Positions 23,383 to 36,500 of a stretch of DNA of 64,000 nucleotides are shown in pieces. The position numbers were made by a program, and so were the translations under genes. The notes beneath the pieces were generated by a model. It had not been told where the DNA came from. It ran no database searches and saw nothing but the letters and a program-made list of their open reading frames with translations. Location of the stretch: NCBI GenBank assembly GCA_963930655.1, contig OZ005621.1, positions 6,559,001-6,623,000 of the forward strand. The letters run 5' to 3'. Every line of letters starts with the position of its first letter. Position 1 is the stretch's first letter. This stretch comes from Myrica gale (lineage: Eukaryota > Streptophyta > Magnoliopsida > Fagales > Myricaceae).

Positions 23383-23797
23383 GGGAAATTCGCATTTTAG
23401 TCCTTAGGTTTTGGGCACTTTTTTATTTTAGTCCTTTACTTTCAAATTTCAAATTTCAAATTTTTAGTCCTTGAATTTTCTTTTTTTGACAAAATTGTCC
23501 TTTTGTCAGACTCTCGTTCATATGCTTAACGGACCTCTTTGACACGTCAGCAAATTTGAAGCGGTCGATCGAGGTATATGTTTTGAACGTGAGCGGTCGA
23601 CCGGCCGTACATGTACCGGTCACCGATATAAATTTGTTAACGTGTCAAAGAGTTTCGTTAAGCATATGGACGGCAGACTGAAGGAATGATCATTTCGTCA
23701 AACAAAGAAAACTCAATGACTAAAAATTTGAAGTTTGAAATTGAAAGACTAAAATGAAAAAGTGTCCAAAACCAAAGGACTAAAAAATAAATTTTCC
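23383..23797. mobile_element. Mutator-type foldback MITE, family A copy 2
   Basis: The element begins GGGAAATTCGCATTTTAGTCC and ends AAATTTTCC. It is flanked by a perfect 9-bp duplication, TATTTTTTA (23374-23382 and 23798-23806). It shares with copy 1 the inner blocks TTAGTCCTTGA, ATATGCTTAACGGACC and the inverse AAGCATATGGACGGCAGACTG. At 415 bp it is the longest of the three because of extra central sequence that contains GGTCGACCGG-type palindromes. No open frame. Confidence 0.9.
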
Positions 23798-23806
23798 TAT
23801 TTTTTA

Positions 23807-24725
23807 AGAATTCATATACATATTTACTTAACTATTATCATTTTCACAACTTCCATACCCTAAATAACTAATAAGTAAATTATAAGAAAACTTCATTTAG
23901 TACAATATTTCTAAACTGTGGATCAATGTCACTTTGTTACGGTTTTGAAGATCGGATCTTATTTGAGTGTGCATATTAATGAAATCTAATAGTTTGAGGA
24001 TTCAATGTAATGAACTTGATAGTTCGGACTCTCAAACAATTCATTCGATCGGGTTGAGACAAATTACATGCAGTTCTCGTATATTACCGGTCAAACTATT
24101 AATGGGGTTTGAGGCATCTGTTTGGATGCTGGTAGACAAAGAAGAATAAAACCCTTTTTTCCGATTTGTCTTGACATTACGCGAGCAGTTAAAAGAAATT
24201 GAAAATGTCATGACCAAGTAGTACTACTCTTCTACGTACATCGTTTCCTAACTGCAGACGTACTAGTACTACTTCACAACCCATATATGGCCGTATTGTT
24301 CATATTATATTATATGGATTAGTAGTACTGCAAGAAAACAACTTACCAAACTCGTGCACTTAATTAAGGAGTCACAATCCAGTGAAAATATACAGTTTGA
24401 TGGGCCTAGAGGAAGCAGTGTTACGGATACAAATTTTTATAGCACATCCGATATATATCCATATTGGTATATATAGAGAGAGATCAGGATTCAGGTCCCC
24501 CATTTTCTTGCAAGTTGGATCGGGTGGTGACAAAACGGGAGGGTAAGTGGGGGGCATCAATTGAGCAATTTTCACCCAATGGGATTCGCAGAATGGGTAC
24601 TGACTCCGGCCAGCAGCTTGTCACATAATAAGTCAAATGTTGTACTGCTTGACATGGGCAACAAACATTAAGGAGTGAACGGACGTCAATGTTAATTTGT
24701 TTCAGACGTCGATTTCAAGTGGTTG

Positions 24726-24788
<63 letters not shown>

Positions 24789-25297
24789 TGGCTATAATAT
24801 GGTTGGGACATTGCAACAGCAATAGCATTCCTGATAGAAACTTCGAACCCGTGAATGTATCTCTTTCCCAACAGATTTAAGTATATATGTGAGACTGTAA
24901 GGCGAAGGCGACAATATGGTTATAATTGGTAAGGCGAAGAGTTAAAGACTATCGCCCATGATTACAACCGCATGCAGCCGCGTTAACATGAGTTTTCCGT
25001 AACGCGCACCCAACGCGAAGTCGTCACTCATCACGAATTTTTTCCTTGTGAATGGCGATTGCTATTCGATCGTATCGCTCACCGCCTCCCAAAATGGGTG
25101 CTACAGGTCGTTCCTTGTGAAGAATATGGTACGTGGAACAATTGTGTCTATTATTACTCCTCTTCCACCAAGCATTTTCTTTTGGGTGACTTATTTATGT
25201 TCAATTTTTATATGGTTGATCTTATCGTGAGGGAATATAATTTAAATAATAAAAATAGTCTCTTCCAGACAGATTAATAAGTGATAGTTTAATATAA
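23807..25297. other. Intergenic DNA
   Basis: AT-rich with no recognisable gene. It contains the long TA microsatellite and, near 25050-25200, two overlapping open frames of 60-72 codons without any known motif. Confidence 0.5.
24727..24785. repeat. (TA)n microsatellite, about 29 units
   Basis: An uninterrupted alternating TA run of about 59 bases, the longest clean microsatellite of the window together with the TA-rich tract at 38281-38340. Confidence 0.95.
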
Positions 25298-25656
25298 GGG
25301 AATTTAGTAGTTTATTCTTTAGGTTTTACACGGTTTTACGTTTTAGTCTTTGGGTTTCATTTTTTCAAATATTAGTCCTTGGGTTTACATTTTTTTTACA
25401 AAATGGTCCTTCCGTCAGTCTGTCGTCCATATGCTTAACGGAACTCTTTGACACGTCAGCAATTTGAAGCGGTCGACCGCTCATATTTTACACATATACC
25501 CGGTCGACCGCTACATAGTCCGTTAAGTATATGGACGGCAGACTGACGGAAAGATCATTTTGTAAAAAAATGTAAACTCAATGATAAATATTTGAAAAAA
25601 ATGAAATCCAATAACTAAAACGTAAAAACGTGTAAAACCTAAATTGATAAATTCCT
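25298..25656. mobile_element. Mutator-type foldback MITE, family A copy 3
   Basis: The element begins GGGAATTTAGTAG and ends GATAAATTCCT. It is flanked by a perfect 9-bp duplication, TTAATATAA (25289-25297 and 25657-25665). The inner blocks CCGTCAGTCTGTCGTCCATA and CACGTCAGCAATTTGAAGCG match copy 2 closely. 359 bp, non-coding. Confidence 0.9.
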
Positions 25657-25665
25657 TTAATATAA

Positions 25666-26269
25666 TATCAGAGTTAAAGTCACGAGTTCAAAGCATATTA
25701 CAAACTTTCAATCCTATTTCAATCAAAATATATAGGTGTTGGCCTAGCAATTCAAGAAAAAGTCTTGTCTACACGTAAGAGGAGATGCAAAAGATTATAC
25801 TTAAACTTTTAAGACAAAAGATAATTTGACAGTCAGTTTTTCTCGTTGAAGTTAAGTCATTAGACATAGGACAACTATTCGAATATTCTGACCTATTAGA
25901 GATTTAGAAAACAAGTTTAGTGGTCCTGACTATCTAATAAAGTGACTTACAAGATAATGCACATTATTGGGGATTGAAGAATACGTGTTAGTGTTAGATA
26001 GGGAGCATCATAAATGATAGAAAGTGGAAAGCTAACCACTATGAACCAAGAAATTCCCCCCTGATTAACCTTAAAATTTAGAAACCAAATTCATATCGAA
26101 TATTGATTGGAACTTGGAAAGAAATAAAGCAATAGGCCAGAGTGTTTCGATGTGATCAGTTTACCAGAAGTCAGTTGCAGCAGGTATTGGGCAATGATTC
26201 GGATTATGACACGTGTGCTTTGACGTGGAGGACTTGACCAATCCACCAAGTACGGCCTGGGACAATTGG
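25666..26269. other. Intergenic DNA upstream of the prefoldin gene
   Basis: No gene or repeat recognised; short chance frames only. Confidence 0.5.
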
Positions 26270-26711
26270 GGCCCAGCCAACATTTGGTCCTCGATTTTCG
26301 GGAATGCATGGAGTTGGGGACATAAAGTTATGTGGGTTTCGGGTTGTTCAGGAGGCCCACAAATTGAATTGATACGAAGAAGTCCATGGACTTGGTTTTC
26401 GCAGTGACGGCTAATTTCGTCGATGGTCCGATTTTAGTAGCAATTTTTAGTGGACCCAATAGAGGCCCACTGAATCTATTAGACAACGTCCACGAGCCTC
26501 CCACAAACGTCAGAAGGCCCAAATGAAATAATACGGAATGAAACGACGCCGTGCGTTGATGCAACACAAAGGAGAAGAAGCCCGAAGCCGCAGTCTCTGC
26601 CTGGTCGCTCAGTCGCCCTCGGATCACAGAGGCTGTCTAACCCCAGTACCTGAGTCTCCAAGAACCGACACTCCTTAGCTCTTTGTTTCTCTTTGATTTT
26701 GATTGAAGAGT
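26270..26711 (+). promoter_or_regulatory. Promoter of the prefoldin 3 gene with four GGCCCA motifs
   Basis: GGCCCA occurs at 26270, 26354, 26464 and 26516, followed by AACGACGCCGTG near 26542. GGCCCA (site II/UP1-type) elements are typical of plant housekeeping genes expressed in dividing cells. There is no obvious TATA box near the start, as is usual for this promoter class. Confidence 0.6.
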
Positions 26712-29700
26712 ATGGCTACTTCGTCATCTTCCTCTTCTTCAGAGGTCACAGAACGAAGAGGAATACCAGGAGCTCAGTTCGTGGAGGATGTTCAGACCTA
26801 TCTCACACAATTAGGACTCGACGTTAACTCTGCCCTCGCTTTCCTCCAAGAAAGGTCGGTCTCTAATTAATAGTACCCCCCCTAGCTCCTCTACTTCATG
26901 TTCTATCTTTCAATATTTATCGCGTTAATCGAATTTTAAGTAATTTATTTTTCGAATGTAGTAGACATACTTGTATTAGGGATATATGATGCCTTATAAA
27001 ATATAAAATATTTCCTTTTTTTTGTTTCTTAAGCTGTTTTGATGCATCCCGTACACTAATCTCTTGCAGGCTACAGCAGTATAAGTTGGTTGAGATGAAA
27101 CTTCTAGCTCAGCAAAGGGATCTTCAGGTAGTCCAAATTGAATTTTTCTTCATTGTATTCAGCATAGTCTTCGTTTTCCGAAATTTTTAATTTTAGCTGG
27201 TTCTGCAAATGTCATAAGCACCGGAATGCGGCTCAACTGATTGAGTACTGAGTTTTGTCTTTTAGTAACTGTCGATAGTTAAAATGGGAGAGAATTCATT
27301 AGCTGATGTAAAACTAAGTTGTGATAAATAACTGGAGTTTGATTGTTGTATACCAGTTTTTGCGAATAGCTGCAAAATATTTCTGATGACAATAGGATCT
27401 GAAGAATCTTCAGGTATCTCCAAAACAGAGCTCTGATGTTGTGGTATTTATCTCAATGTTCTATGTTGCGGTATTTACCCACTCTGGAAAATCTCTTAAC
27501 CTTTCTGAAAAGGTGTATGATTTTTCTTTTTTTAAGGTAGTAGAAATGAACCATTTGATCTTAAGTTTATACATCTATATCTACACATTGAACACTTTCT
27601 AACCTTAGATATCAACTCTTTGCTATGCACATAGATGTACCATGTGTGTATGTTTGTGGTCGAAGCGTTTGGGAATTTTAGATTGTGAAGTACACGAATG
27701 TCATTCTCCTTATCGGCAGTATTGATCATAATATTGGTTACCAAAATGCCGAGATGTTTGGGAGTGGGTTCCTAAAATCTGTCGTCTGCCATCTTTCTTT
27801 GTGTTAATTGCTCTTTTGGGCCCAACTTTTATTCTATATTGATATGTACTTGTTGACTAACATCTAAATGCTTAATTAAGATCTATGATGAGTTTGGTGA
27901 CACTTTTTATTTCTTGTGGTTATCAGGCAAAAATCCCTGACATTGAAAAGTGCTTAGATGTGGTTGGCACTTTGCAAGATAAGAAGGGTACTGGTGAGGT
28001 TCGTTTTTGTACTGTTACATGAATTTCATGTGTCACGTCATTTTCTAATAGATCACGTGGAATGAGTCTATAGTACACCCTGGTTGTAAGCTTAGCTGAT
28101 AAAAGAGGTTAAAGAATAGCTTTTGAAGCAAGCATTATCATTGGGACTGCACTTGAACATGTGCTGCTTGTCTGTTGTCTCCTTTTCTTTGGTATTGGCT
28201 GAAGTTCTGCATTAGATAGAAGTTTGGTCTCTTAATGCACTCAGTTAAAAGTTGCCCACGTCTCCTATACAAGCTTGCGGCAAGGTTATCTGTAAAATCA
28301 GTGAGATACCCGATAACAAGACTTAATAAAGATGAAACAGTGTCTGTTTCATGCAAAATTGCCATCTAAAACGTTCTCATGCAACTTATGCATGTTTTGT
28401 TCATGGCTATGAAGAACAGAAGCGGACATATAATGTGGGGAACCAGGCATGGTTTGTTTGTGTGTTTGTGCTGACTTGCAACTCGAGTATTATGTGTGCA
28501 TTTCCTAATTCATACAAACCAAAAGTCAAGGTATGAAGTCAAGTTTTGATGGTGAAGGCTTTTTTTTCTTCTTCTGCCTCTCGCAGTTCCATTAAGCAAT
28601 ATTGTCATAGTAAAGAACAATGAGGTGCAAAAAAAAAGCCCTTTATCTGACCTTTTACCTCCCAAAAATGCTATCCAAACCCTGAATTCTGAAAACTTCA
28701 AGAAGTTACAGATTGATCTCAGCATGTAACAACATTATCTGTGTTTGTGTCTGACTGCATTCAAATTTGTTCAAAAGAGCCCAAAATATGGTGAGCCTTA
28801 TAATTACAGAGATTTTATTTTGAACATAGACTCGCTTGAACCTGTCAGAAGACATGGTTACTCCATCCTTTCTAGGTTGCCACCATTTACGATAAAATTT
28901 TGCTATAGAAGAAATCCACCTACCTTTTTTAAAATGTGGTGCACCTCTTTTTTTCCGGGGACAGCACCTTCTTCCTTTTTCGGCTGTCACAATAGTGCAG
29001 CCCCTTCCCATAGTCAATCCAAAACCTCCAGGGGGGCTGGTGGAACAGGAAAAAATCATCCAGGAGTACCTTTTTCTATTTCTTAGGAACAAGCAATTTA
29101 TTTGTGTTTTGAGGATTGCTATCAATGAGGAAAAAGGATTGGGACTCAGTTTCGAAATCCCGGACCAAATCAGTGTTGAAAGTACCAGGGTAAGTCCTTG
29201 AGGTGAGATGTTGCGTTTGCAATGCCAAAAGCAATAAAGCAAAAATCCTTGTAATCCTGTTAAAATCATTTTTCACAAATGGGAAGGTGAGGTAGTTTGA
29301 TGATGTTGTCAATTAAGCAAGCATCAATACAGTCACAGACCACAGGGTTCTTTCTTTTCCTCTTTTGGGCTCTGTTGAAGTGCTTGTTTATTTACATAAC
29401 GATGGTAACTGAATGAGTCTTGTTTGGCTGTGTATTGCAGGCACTCATTACTGATTTTGAAGTCTCTGAGGGCATATATTCTCGGGCTCGCATTGAGGAT
29501 GCTGACTCAGTATGTTTATGGCTGGGAGCAAATGTCATGTTAGAGTATTTGTGTGAAGAGGTCAACTGCTGTCAAATCGTAAATGTTGCTTAGGTAGCTT
29601 TTCTGCATTAACGATGGCAGATGAGTTCATGTCTGCTTTTATGAATGCAGGCCATTGCTCTTCTGCAAAAGAACTTAGATAATGCTAAAGCCAGTTTAGA

Positions 29701-30075
29701 AGTTCTTGTTGCTGATCTACAATTCTTGAGGGATCAAGTGACAATTACTCAGGTAGTATTCACGTGTATAGGAGAAGTTTCTCTTTCTGTTTGAAACAGT
29801 ACTAGATGAGTGAAAGCTTGTTTAGAAGGGTAGTTTGTGGCACATCTTGCACCTGTTGGAAAAAGAACATCTTAGTGTTTATCTTCTGTGGTTTATCGAT
29901 GGATAACTTGTGAAATTTAATGGTCCTATGTTAATCTAGGCATTGTTTAAGCTGGTTTGATTATCCATTCTTGACCGTCTGAACAACCATTGAACAGGTC
30001 ACCATTGCTCGTGTGTACAACTGGGATGTCCATCAGCGCAGAATGCGACAAGCTGCTGCTGCGAAAGACCCGTGA
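26712..30075 (+). CDS. PFD3: Prefoldin subunit 3 (VBP1-like), six exons
   Basis: Exons: 26712-26854, 27070-27127, 27927-27998, 29441-29560, 29651-29752 and 29998-30075. All introns are GT-AG and the sum is 573 nt, coding 190 residues, the usual length for the family. The N-terminus [17 protein letters not shown] and the stretch [13 protein letters not shown], which forms the hairpin between two coiled-coil arms, identify the alpha-class subunit 3. The second arm and end ([26 protein letters not shown]) are typical. Prefoldin is a cytosolic hexamer that hands unfolded actin and tubulin to the CCT chaperonin. A short serine tract (SSSSSSS) precedes the conserved core. The ATG at 26712 is the first in frame and lies in a purine context. 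Intron 3 (27999-29440) is the longest and contains a 187-codon minus-strand frame that I do not regard as a gene. Confidence 0.97.
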
Positions 30076-31152
30076 AATCAAAATCATCCACCCAGATTCA
30101 GAGGTGGCAGGATATATCTTTCGTGTGGCAGTATGGTCCTGATCTCTCTTTATTTCTTGACTTAGGTGATGGGATTGTCTTTCTTCACATCTGCATTTCG
30201 AGTTCCAAATGCGTTTAATTGAAATATATCGGTGCTAGGGGTATTACTAGGACCAGTTTTGATGTATAATACCACCAAGGGGCTCGAGCTGTGACATGTG
30301 TATTGCCGGTAGATTTCAGGTTGATGTACATGTTTTACTTTGCTTTGTGAAACTCAGTGATTGTTACTTAAAACATCTTTGAATTAGTTGATGTCAGCCC
30401 AACAGCTGTGTTTTAAATTTTGAAAGTATGCTTTATGGGGAAAATGATGGGACCCAGGAAGCTTCAAATTAAAGTTAATGCGTCGGCAAAACTTTGTCGA
30501 ATGAGGCAACAAGGCGTCAAGATCACCGGGTCTGTAATGATGTCAGCTCAATCTTATCCTTCCTCAAAAAGGTCGTAGATCTGGATGGTTATCAGCTATA
30601 ATATTGTGAAAGTTAGTCTGAAATGACATGATGTTAACTTTGATGTATACCTAAGTCAAATAATGTGATGATACTTTTTCTGGAAGAATTTTAGGGATGA
30701 TCACTATAGCAGCAGCCTTGGAAGAAAGAAAACCATCCAACAGCTAGAAATTCTCAATCATCGACTACATTACCGCGTCTCTGTTTTCGAATTTCATCCA
30801 GCTGGTAGTTGTGGCTGTGCACAAACGTCCTTGTTTCAATGAATGTCTTCATTAGCTTGACATGACATTGAAATTTGAATTGGCTAGCAGGTTGCTACTC
30901 TTATGGGCCTGCAGTTTCGCATACAGATCTTATTTCTCGGTGAACATCTCGAGGGTAGAGTCGATAGACTCAGTAAATAGGTAATTCTCTAAGTTAGCCT
31001 CTCTACCTGTTTGTGTTTTATACATCCTTGGCCTAAATAGATGATTCCTTTGGCACACCCTTTTCTAGGAGACCTCAGAACTCGCAAGCCTGAATATGTT
31101 TATCCAAATTTGATGGAGATTCATCCTTCTTATGGTCTTCTTCCATTGCAAA
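30076..31152. other. 3' UTR of prefoldin 3 and intergenic DNA
   Basis: The 3' UTR probably covers the first 300-400 bases (T-rich stretches near 30350-30420). Nothing else was recognised up to the hAT element. Confidence 0.5.
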
Positions 31153-32218
31153 TAGGGTTGTTCAGTGCCACCGAAAAATTCCGGTGCCACCGGCACCGAA
31201 TCGTCAGTACCCGGCTTCAGCGATGCCGATGTCGGTTTAAGCTTTAGCAAAAAATCCGGTGGTATTCCCGGTTCCTGGGTTACCTGGCACTGGTTCTTAG
31301 GTATCAAACACCGAATGCTATTTTTTATTTTTTTATTAAAAAACTAATCGTTTTGTAAAATGTTAGTAAACCCTCGGGCCTCCAGACCCCGTTTGTCTTC
31401 ACTCTTTGCAGACCCCCTGGGCTCCCCGGCCCCCCAAAAGAAGAATCTCGAATCCTCGATTCTTCTCCCTCTTTCTTTTTTTTTTAATTAAAAAACTACT
31501 CGCGTTGTAAAATGTAAACCCCCGGGCCTAGACCCCCTCCCCTGTTTGCCTTCGCAGACCCCAGGCTCCCCCCCCCCTCCGGGAATTATCCCAATTCTTC
31601 TCCGGTTCTCCCCCTCCCCTCTCCTCTAGCCCTCTTGCTCTCCCTCCCCTCCCTCTCAGGCCTACCACCATGAGCTGTCGCGCCTCTCGTCGCCAACCAC
31701 AAGCCCTCTCCTTCACGTGTCAAGCTTTCATCTTCTCTGTTGTCTGGCACATCTCTCTCAAGTGCCAAGGATTGAGATTCGTTTAGGTACGTTAAAAATC
31801 AATGGATTTGTTAATTATAATTTTTTATATTGAAAATATTATGACATATATTATTGTTGAACGTTGTCCCTATTGTTTTTTGTTTTTAGGGTTTGTAATT
31901 TTAATGAAATTTGAGAAATTAACATGCCCCCGTTTGTTGTTTTTAAGGTTTGTAAAATTAACAATGTTACTTTTGTAACTAGCATGTAATTACTTTAGAT
32001 TCCATATATCAAATAAATTGCTTGCGATGATGGAATTGGTTTGCATTTATGGTCCTTCCCTTTTTTATCTAAATTTTCGTAGCCCCCATACTTTGTGTTT
32101 AAAGTCTAATTGAGCTTGGTTGTTAAAAAAATTAACGGTGTAGGTATATGTGGCAATTATTTAAAAATCCGTCTATCCGGTGTAGGTGCCGGTTTTGGAC
32201 CGAGGTTGAACAACCCGA
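31153..32218. mobile_element. Non-autonomous hAT-type DNA transposon
   Basis: The element begins TAGGGTTGTTCA and ends TGAACAACCCGA. These are inverted repeats with 11 of 12 positions matching. It is flanked by a perfect 8-bp duplication, ATTGCAAA (31145-31152 and 32219-32226). An 8-bp duplication and a TAGGG-type end are characteristic of hAT transposons. The 1066-bp interior contains CCGGT/ACCGG-rich ends, a C-rich middle with a repeated block (GTTTGTCTTCACTC-like near 31388 and GTTTGCCTTCGCAG near 31543) and no transposase frame. Confidence 0.88.
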
Positions 32219-32226
32219 ATTGCAAA

Positions 32227-33479
32227 GAATATATTACAGTTTAGGCGAGCCTCTTTGTTAGATAAATCCTCTCGCTTTTTATAGCAATGCTGTAGTGACG
32301 GAGTCGTTGGTTGTCTGGAATGTTCATTCGCATGTAGTTTCATTGTTTAGATTTTATCCTTAAACTCTTCGTTCTTTCGAAATTCAGCAAATACTTGAAA
32401 GAAACAAAAGCAAGACGATGATTGGTGGAGTGTCATTGGAATATATACAAACAGATGGGTGAACTGGATGGTTGGGTTTTTGTTCAGAAAATAGAAGGTA
32501 AAAAATAAAAAAGATAATTGACTCGACTGGACTACCCAAATTTGTATAGGTAAAAATCAGCAAAATTGGGTCTATTTGTACAAAGTAGATGTTATTATAT
32601 ATATATATATATATAAAAGACTAGAGATTTATAACTTTCTTTATTTTAACTCTCTCTCTCAACCTGCCCCACAAAGGGAAAGAGACTTGTTAATATATAT
32701 GCTGAAACTAAGAAAGAGGCCCTACGATCGTACCTGTGGGCCAGGAAGTTGGTCTAATGGTGGGCCAGGAAGTTGTTCCAGTGAACGCATCAGAAAACTG
32801 CTTCTGAGCCTAGGTTGGACCATGCTTGATGCTCACCGTGGTCAAGAGTATTACGTGGAAGTGTCCAACCAGAACCACCAATAATCTAATCCCATGCGCA
32901 GTTGACCCTTGAAACAGGACCCATTGTATTAAATGGCTGATTCCAAAATCATGGGCAAATAGGGTTTCTTTTTTCTTCTTTGCTGAATCTGGCAAATGGG
33001 TTTGAACTTTGAACTTTGAACACCCTTCACTAGACACCACAAAACCCATAAAATCTTCCCCCTCCTCCTTCTGACATTCTGATCTATATTTGCAGAGTAT
33101 TATGTCTATAAACAAATAGCGTCTTGATCAAAGTGATCAGCTGGCGAATGGTAACCTTGTGAAGGATGTCGCGATTCTGATACTCCCGGGTTGGCTGCCT
33201 GGAAATCCGCATTCAACTCACGGGACAAGATTGTTTTTTCTTTAATTGTACGCTAAATTTTGAGTCATCATAGTAATAAGATTTTCACTTTCTAATCATT
33301 TCCAAAGTTTAAACTGTTACTACGTGAAACTAGTCATTATATATATATATATGCAGGTTCTAGTTTACCCACCCATTAGGTGAGACGTTCCACTTCACTA
33401 ACTTTATCGGGCTGAGTTTTTGCTTGTCACCCATATATACAAAAGAAACTACCCATTATCCTTAAAATTTAAATTATAG

Positions 33480-33515
<36 letters not shown>

Positions 33516-36500
33516 CAGTCTAGAGGTACAAACTTATTGTATGAATCTCTCTTATTAAAAAGTAAATAATACAAAAATAAAATATTATATCCTAGAACAG
33601 TCATTCTCAACTACTCCGTTGTATTAAGTGGGTTTTAGTTCGTAGTGTTGTCCCGATCATAGTCGAAATAGTACCTCCCACGCAATTATTGAAGTGTAAA
33701 TTTGGACCATTCGGCATGAAATAATTACTTGTTCATGAGCTATCTTTTTCGATTAGGCATTGCAATGATCCGTCACGTACAAGGACATACCCATGAACAA
33801 AAATGAGTGACAATCTGCAAAATTGCAAAATTCACAGAGAGCACGAGAGAAAGGCACTTGAGCCAAATTACAAGCAAAGAGAAACAAACACCTTACGTGA
33901 GACGACGTACCTCTTTGCTTTCATGCAATCATGGCTTAAAAGTGGGGGCGACGAGAGAATCACCAAAAAACAGAAGAAAAAGTAATGTTTTATATAGACG
34001 TACACGAAACCCAATAGCCCTTCCCCTCCCCTCTCTCTCTCCCTCTGGGCCTCTTTCGGCCTTTGTCCTCACTCCCAGTAAAATTAAAAGCCACATTGTC
34101 CGTTTGTGTTACGACGCGTTTTTGGCATTACAATAAACAATTAAGAAATGTTGACTTTGACTTTATCATGTGCTTGCCATGATTGTGGCCCGACCTCAGA
34201 ATAGAGACCCAGAAACCCCCCACGAAAAAATAAATAATTAAAGATTTGAGTCCCAATTTTTTAATTATATAAAGATCTGTCAAGATTAGGGGTAACTTCA
34301 GAATACCACAGCCAGATCGGGCAGATTCGAAATTATAAAAATAATTGAAGAGAAAAAAGAGAAGAGTGGATCCAATTTGGGATTCACGTTGCTCGAGCAG
34401 TGTAGTGTAGTTGTTGTTCGGACAATGAACAGGACCCAATGCTCTTTCTCCCTCTCTATTAATTGCTCTGCAATTGAATCATCATCCCAATAAGCTGGCA
34501 CCTCTTTCTTCTTGGGAGGGCTAGTTGTGAACTTCGAATCCCTCCACCTGCGGCTTGGTCTGTCTCTCAAATTTGCCTTAAAAAAAACTTCAAAATGCCG
34601 CAAACATCGATGCTTGTTTTCAATTCATCGAACTTCTAGAAAACAAAACTGTCAACGGATTGGGTTTTCTAAGCCATAAATGGGCAGAAGAGAACAACCT
34701 TTTATCTCAATAGTTTTTTACAGAGCTCACTGTCCAAAGAAATTTGTGTCGAAGACTTGGTCAGAATGCTTTTCATATTAAAATGCACAAAAGTAAGGGA
34801 TTCCACCAACTAATTAAAATTAAACACCATAAATTTACAAAACCGAAGGAATCTGTTGAAAGAAGAAAACAAAAGTGATGCCCTATTCAATTACATTTAA
34901 ATTAACTTTATGGTGTTTAATAGCGATGAGATTTATTAATAGCTTGTAAATTCAAATAGGATGCTTGTAAAAGAGGTTAAGATTTGAGATACCAAAAAGT
35001 TCCGATAGTAAATTTTAGAGTTTAAGATCAGCATTAACTACGTACGACGTACCTGAGAGACACACACACACATACATATACCTTTTGCATCATTTTTTAA
35101 AATAATTTAATAATCTATCAATTTGAATAGAAAGTAGCCTAGAAAAAACAAAATTTGAATAGAAAGTAATTTGCATTATCATTTTTATAAGGGTAAAATT
35201 ATTATTTTAAAGATTAAAATTTTTTAATAAAAGGTACAAATTGTCTGAAATCAGTAGTTTATAATGTAATGTAACAAAAAAATAATAGTATAAAGTGCAA
35301 AGTTTTAGGAATCCTAAAATTGGAGTATGCAAAATGTATTTATTCTTAATTTTTATTATTTTATTAAGGACCAAATTAAATACATCCGATATTGGTTAAT
35401 TCAGTTCAAATTTTGCTACTTTGGTTTGGTTATTTGTTCAAAGATTTTAAATCAGATGGTTGGATTTTATCCGTGGGTGTGGGGATTGACTTCATTCACT
35501 CTATTTTTTTTCTATAATATCCAGTATTAATTTTGGTTTCTTTTGTTCTTGTTTTTAATTATTTGATATACTCATGAATTCATTTTTTTTTTGTTCTAGA
35601 GAATTAAACTGAATGATCATGAGATTTCTAGAAGTGAACCAATTCAAACCAAGTTGCACATATAGTCACAACGTAATTATATATGCAAATCCGTGGAATT
35701 GATTTGGCTTTACTTAGATGTCACTTTAACATATGTGAAAAGAAACTTATATAATTTTTATATAAGGATATACCTGTTAGAACACCAATGTTTTCAAACG
35801 GTTTCAAGCCTAAGCTATTGATCGAGTCCAAAAACTAAGCCCTTAATGTGGACTAATTCTGTTGGTCAAATGTCATCAAGGTTGACTGCCGAGACGAATA
35901 GACTACAAGGTCTTAGCGTCGTAGATGAACGTGATAGAGAGAGATTCTTCAAAAGATATATATTAACCCCGACATGATAAGCCCAAGTCTAAAAGCTAAT
36001 GGAAACATTAAAAAATTGGATACTTAATCCTATATATCTTGAACGAAAATCTTGAAGGGATCCTGTCTAAGCTATATATATATATACACATAGTAGGAAG
36101 GAATATTAAGTGGTTGTTCACTCTATTAGTTTACGACCGCCATTAGTGGATGACGAAAACATTAGTATAGGAATAGATCAATCATGGACGGATACCCACA
36201 AGATAGATCAAAAGCTATATTAAAAAGAGAAGTTTGGCTCATTAATAATAAACACTTTAACCCAAATTTTAGTTACAATGTCAAACACTTTGCATCCTTT
36301 ATTAAATTTCTTCACACTATAATGTCTTCGATGACTTAATGAAGTAACAACCAGACTCTCGAGTAGATATGAGCATATATAAAGTGAGGCAAGAATATTA
36401 TCTTCATTTCAGTCTAATTATTTGAAGGAAAAAAATTTAACTTAGGGTACAAAGTGCATAAGATTGATAGTTGTAGAATATAATATGTCAAGTTCCTATA

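Noticed and set aside
28706-29269. A 187-codon minus-strand open frame inside prefoldin intron 3
   Set aside because: No recognisable family; it overlaps other long frames in the same segment and uses low-complexity Lys/Arg stretches. Possibly old mobile DNA, but no ends were found.
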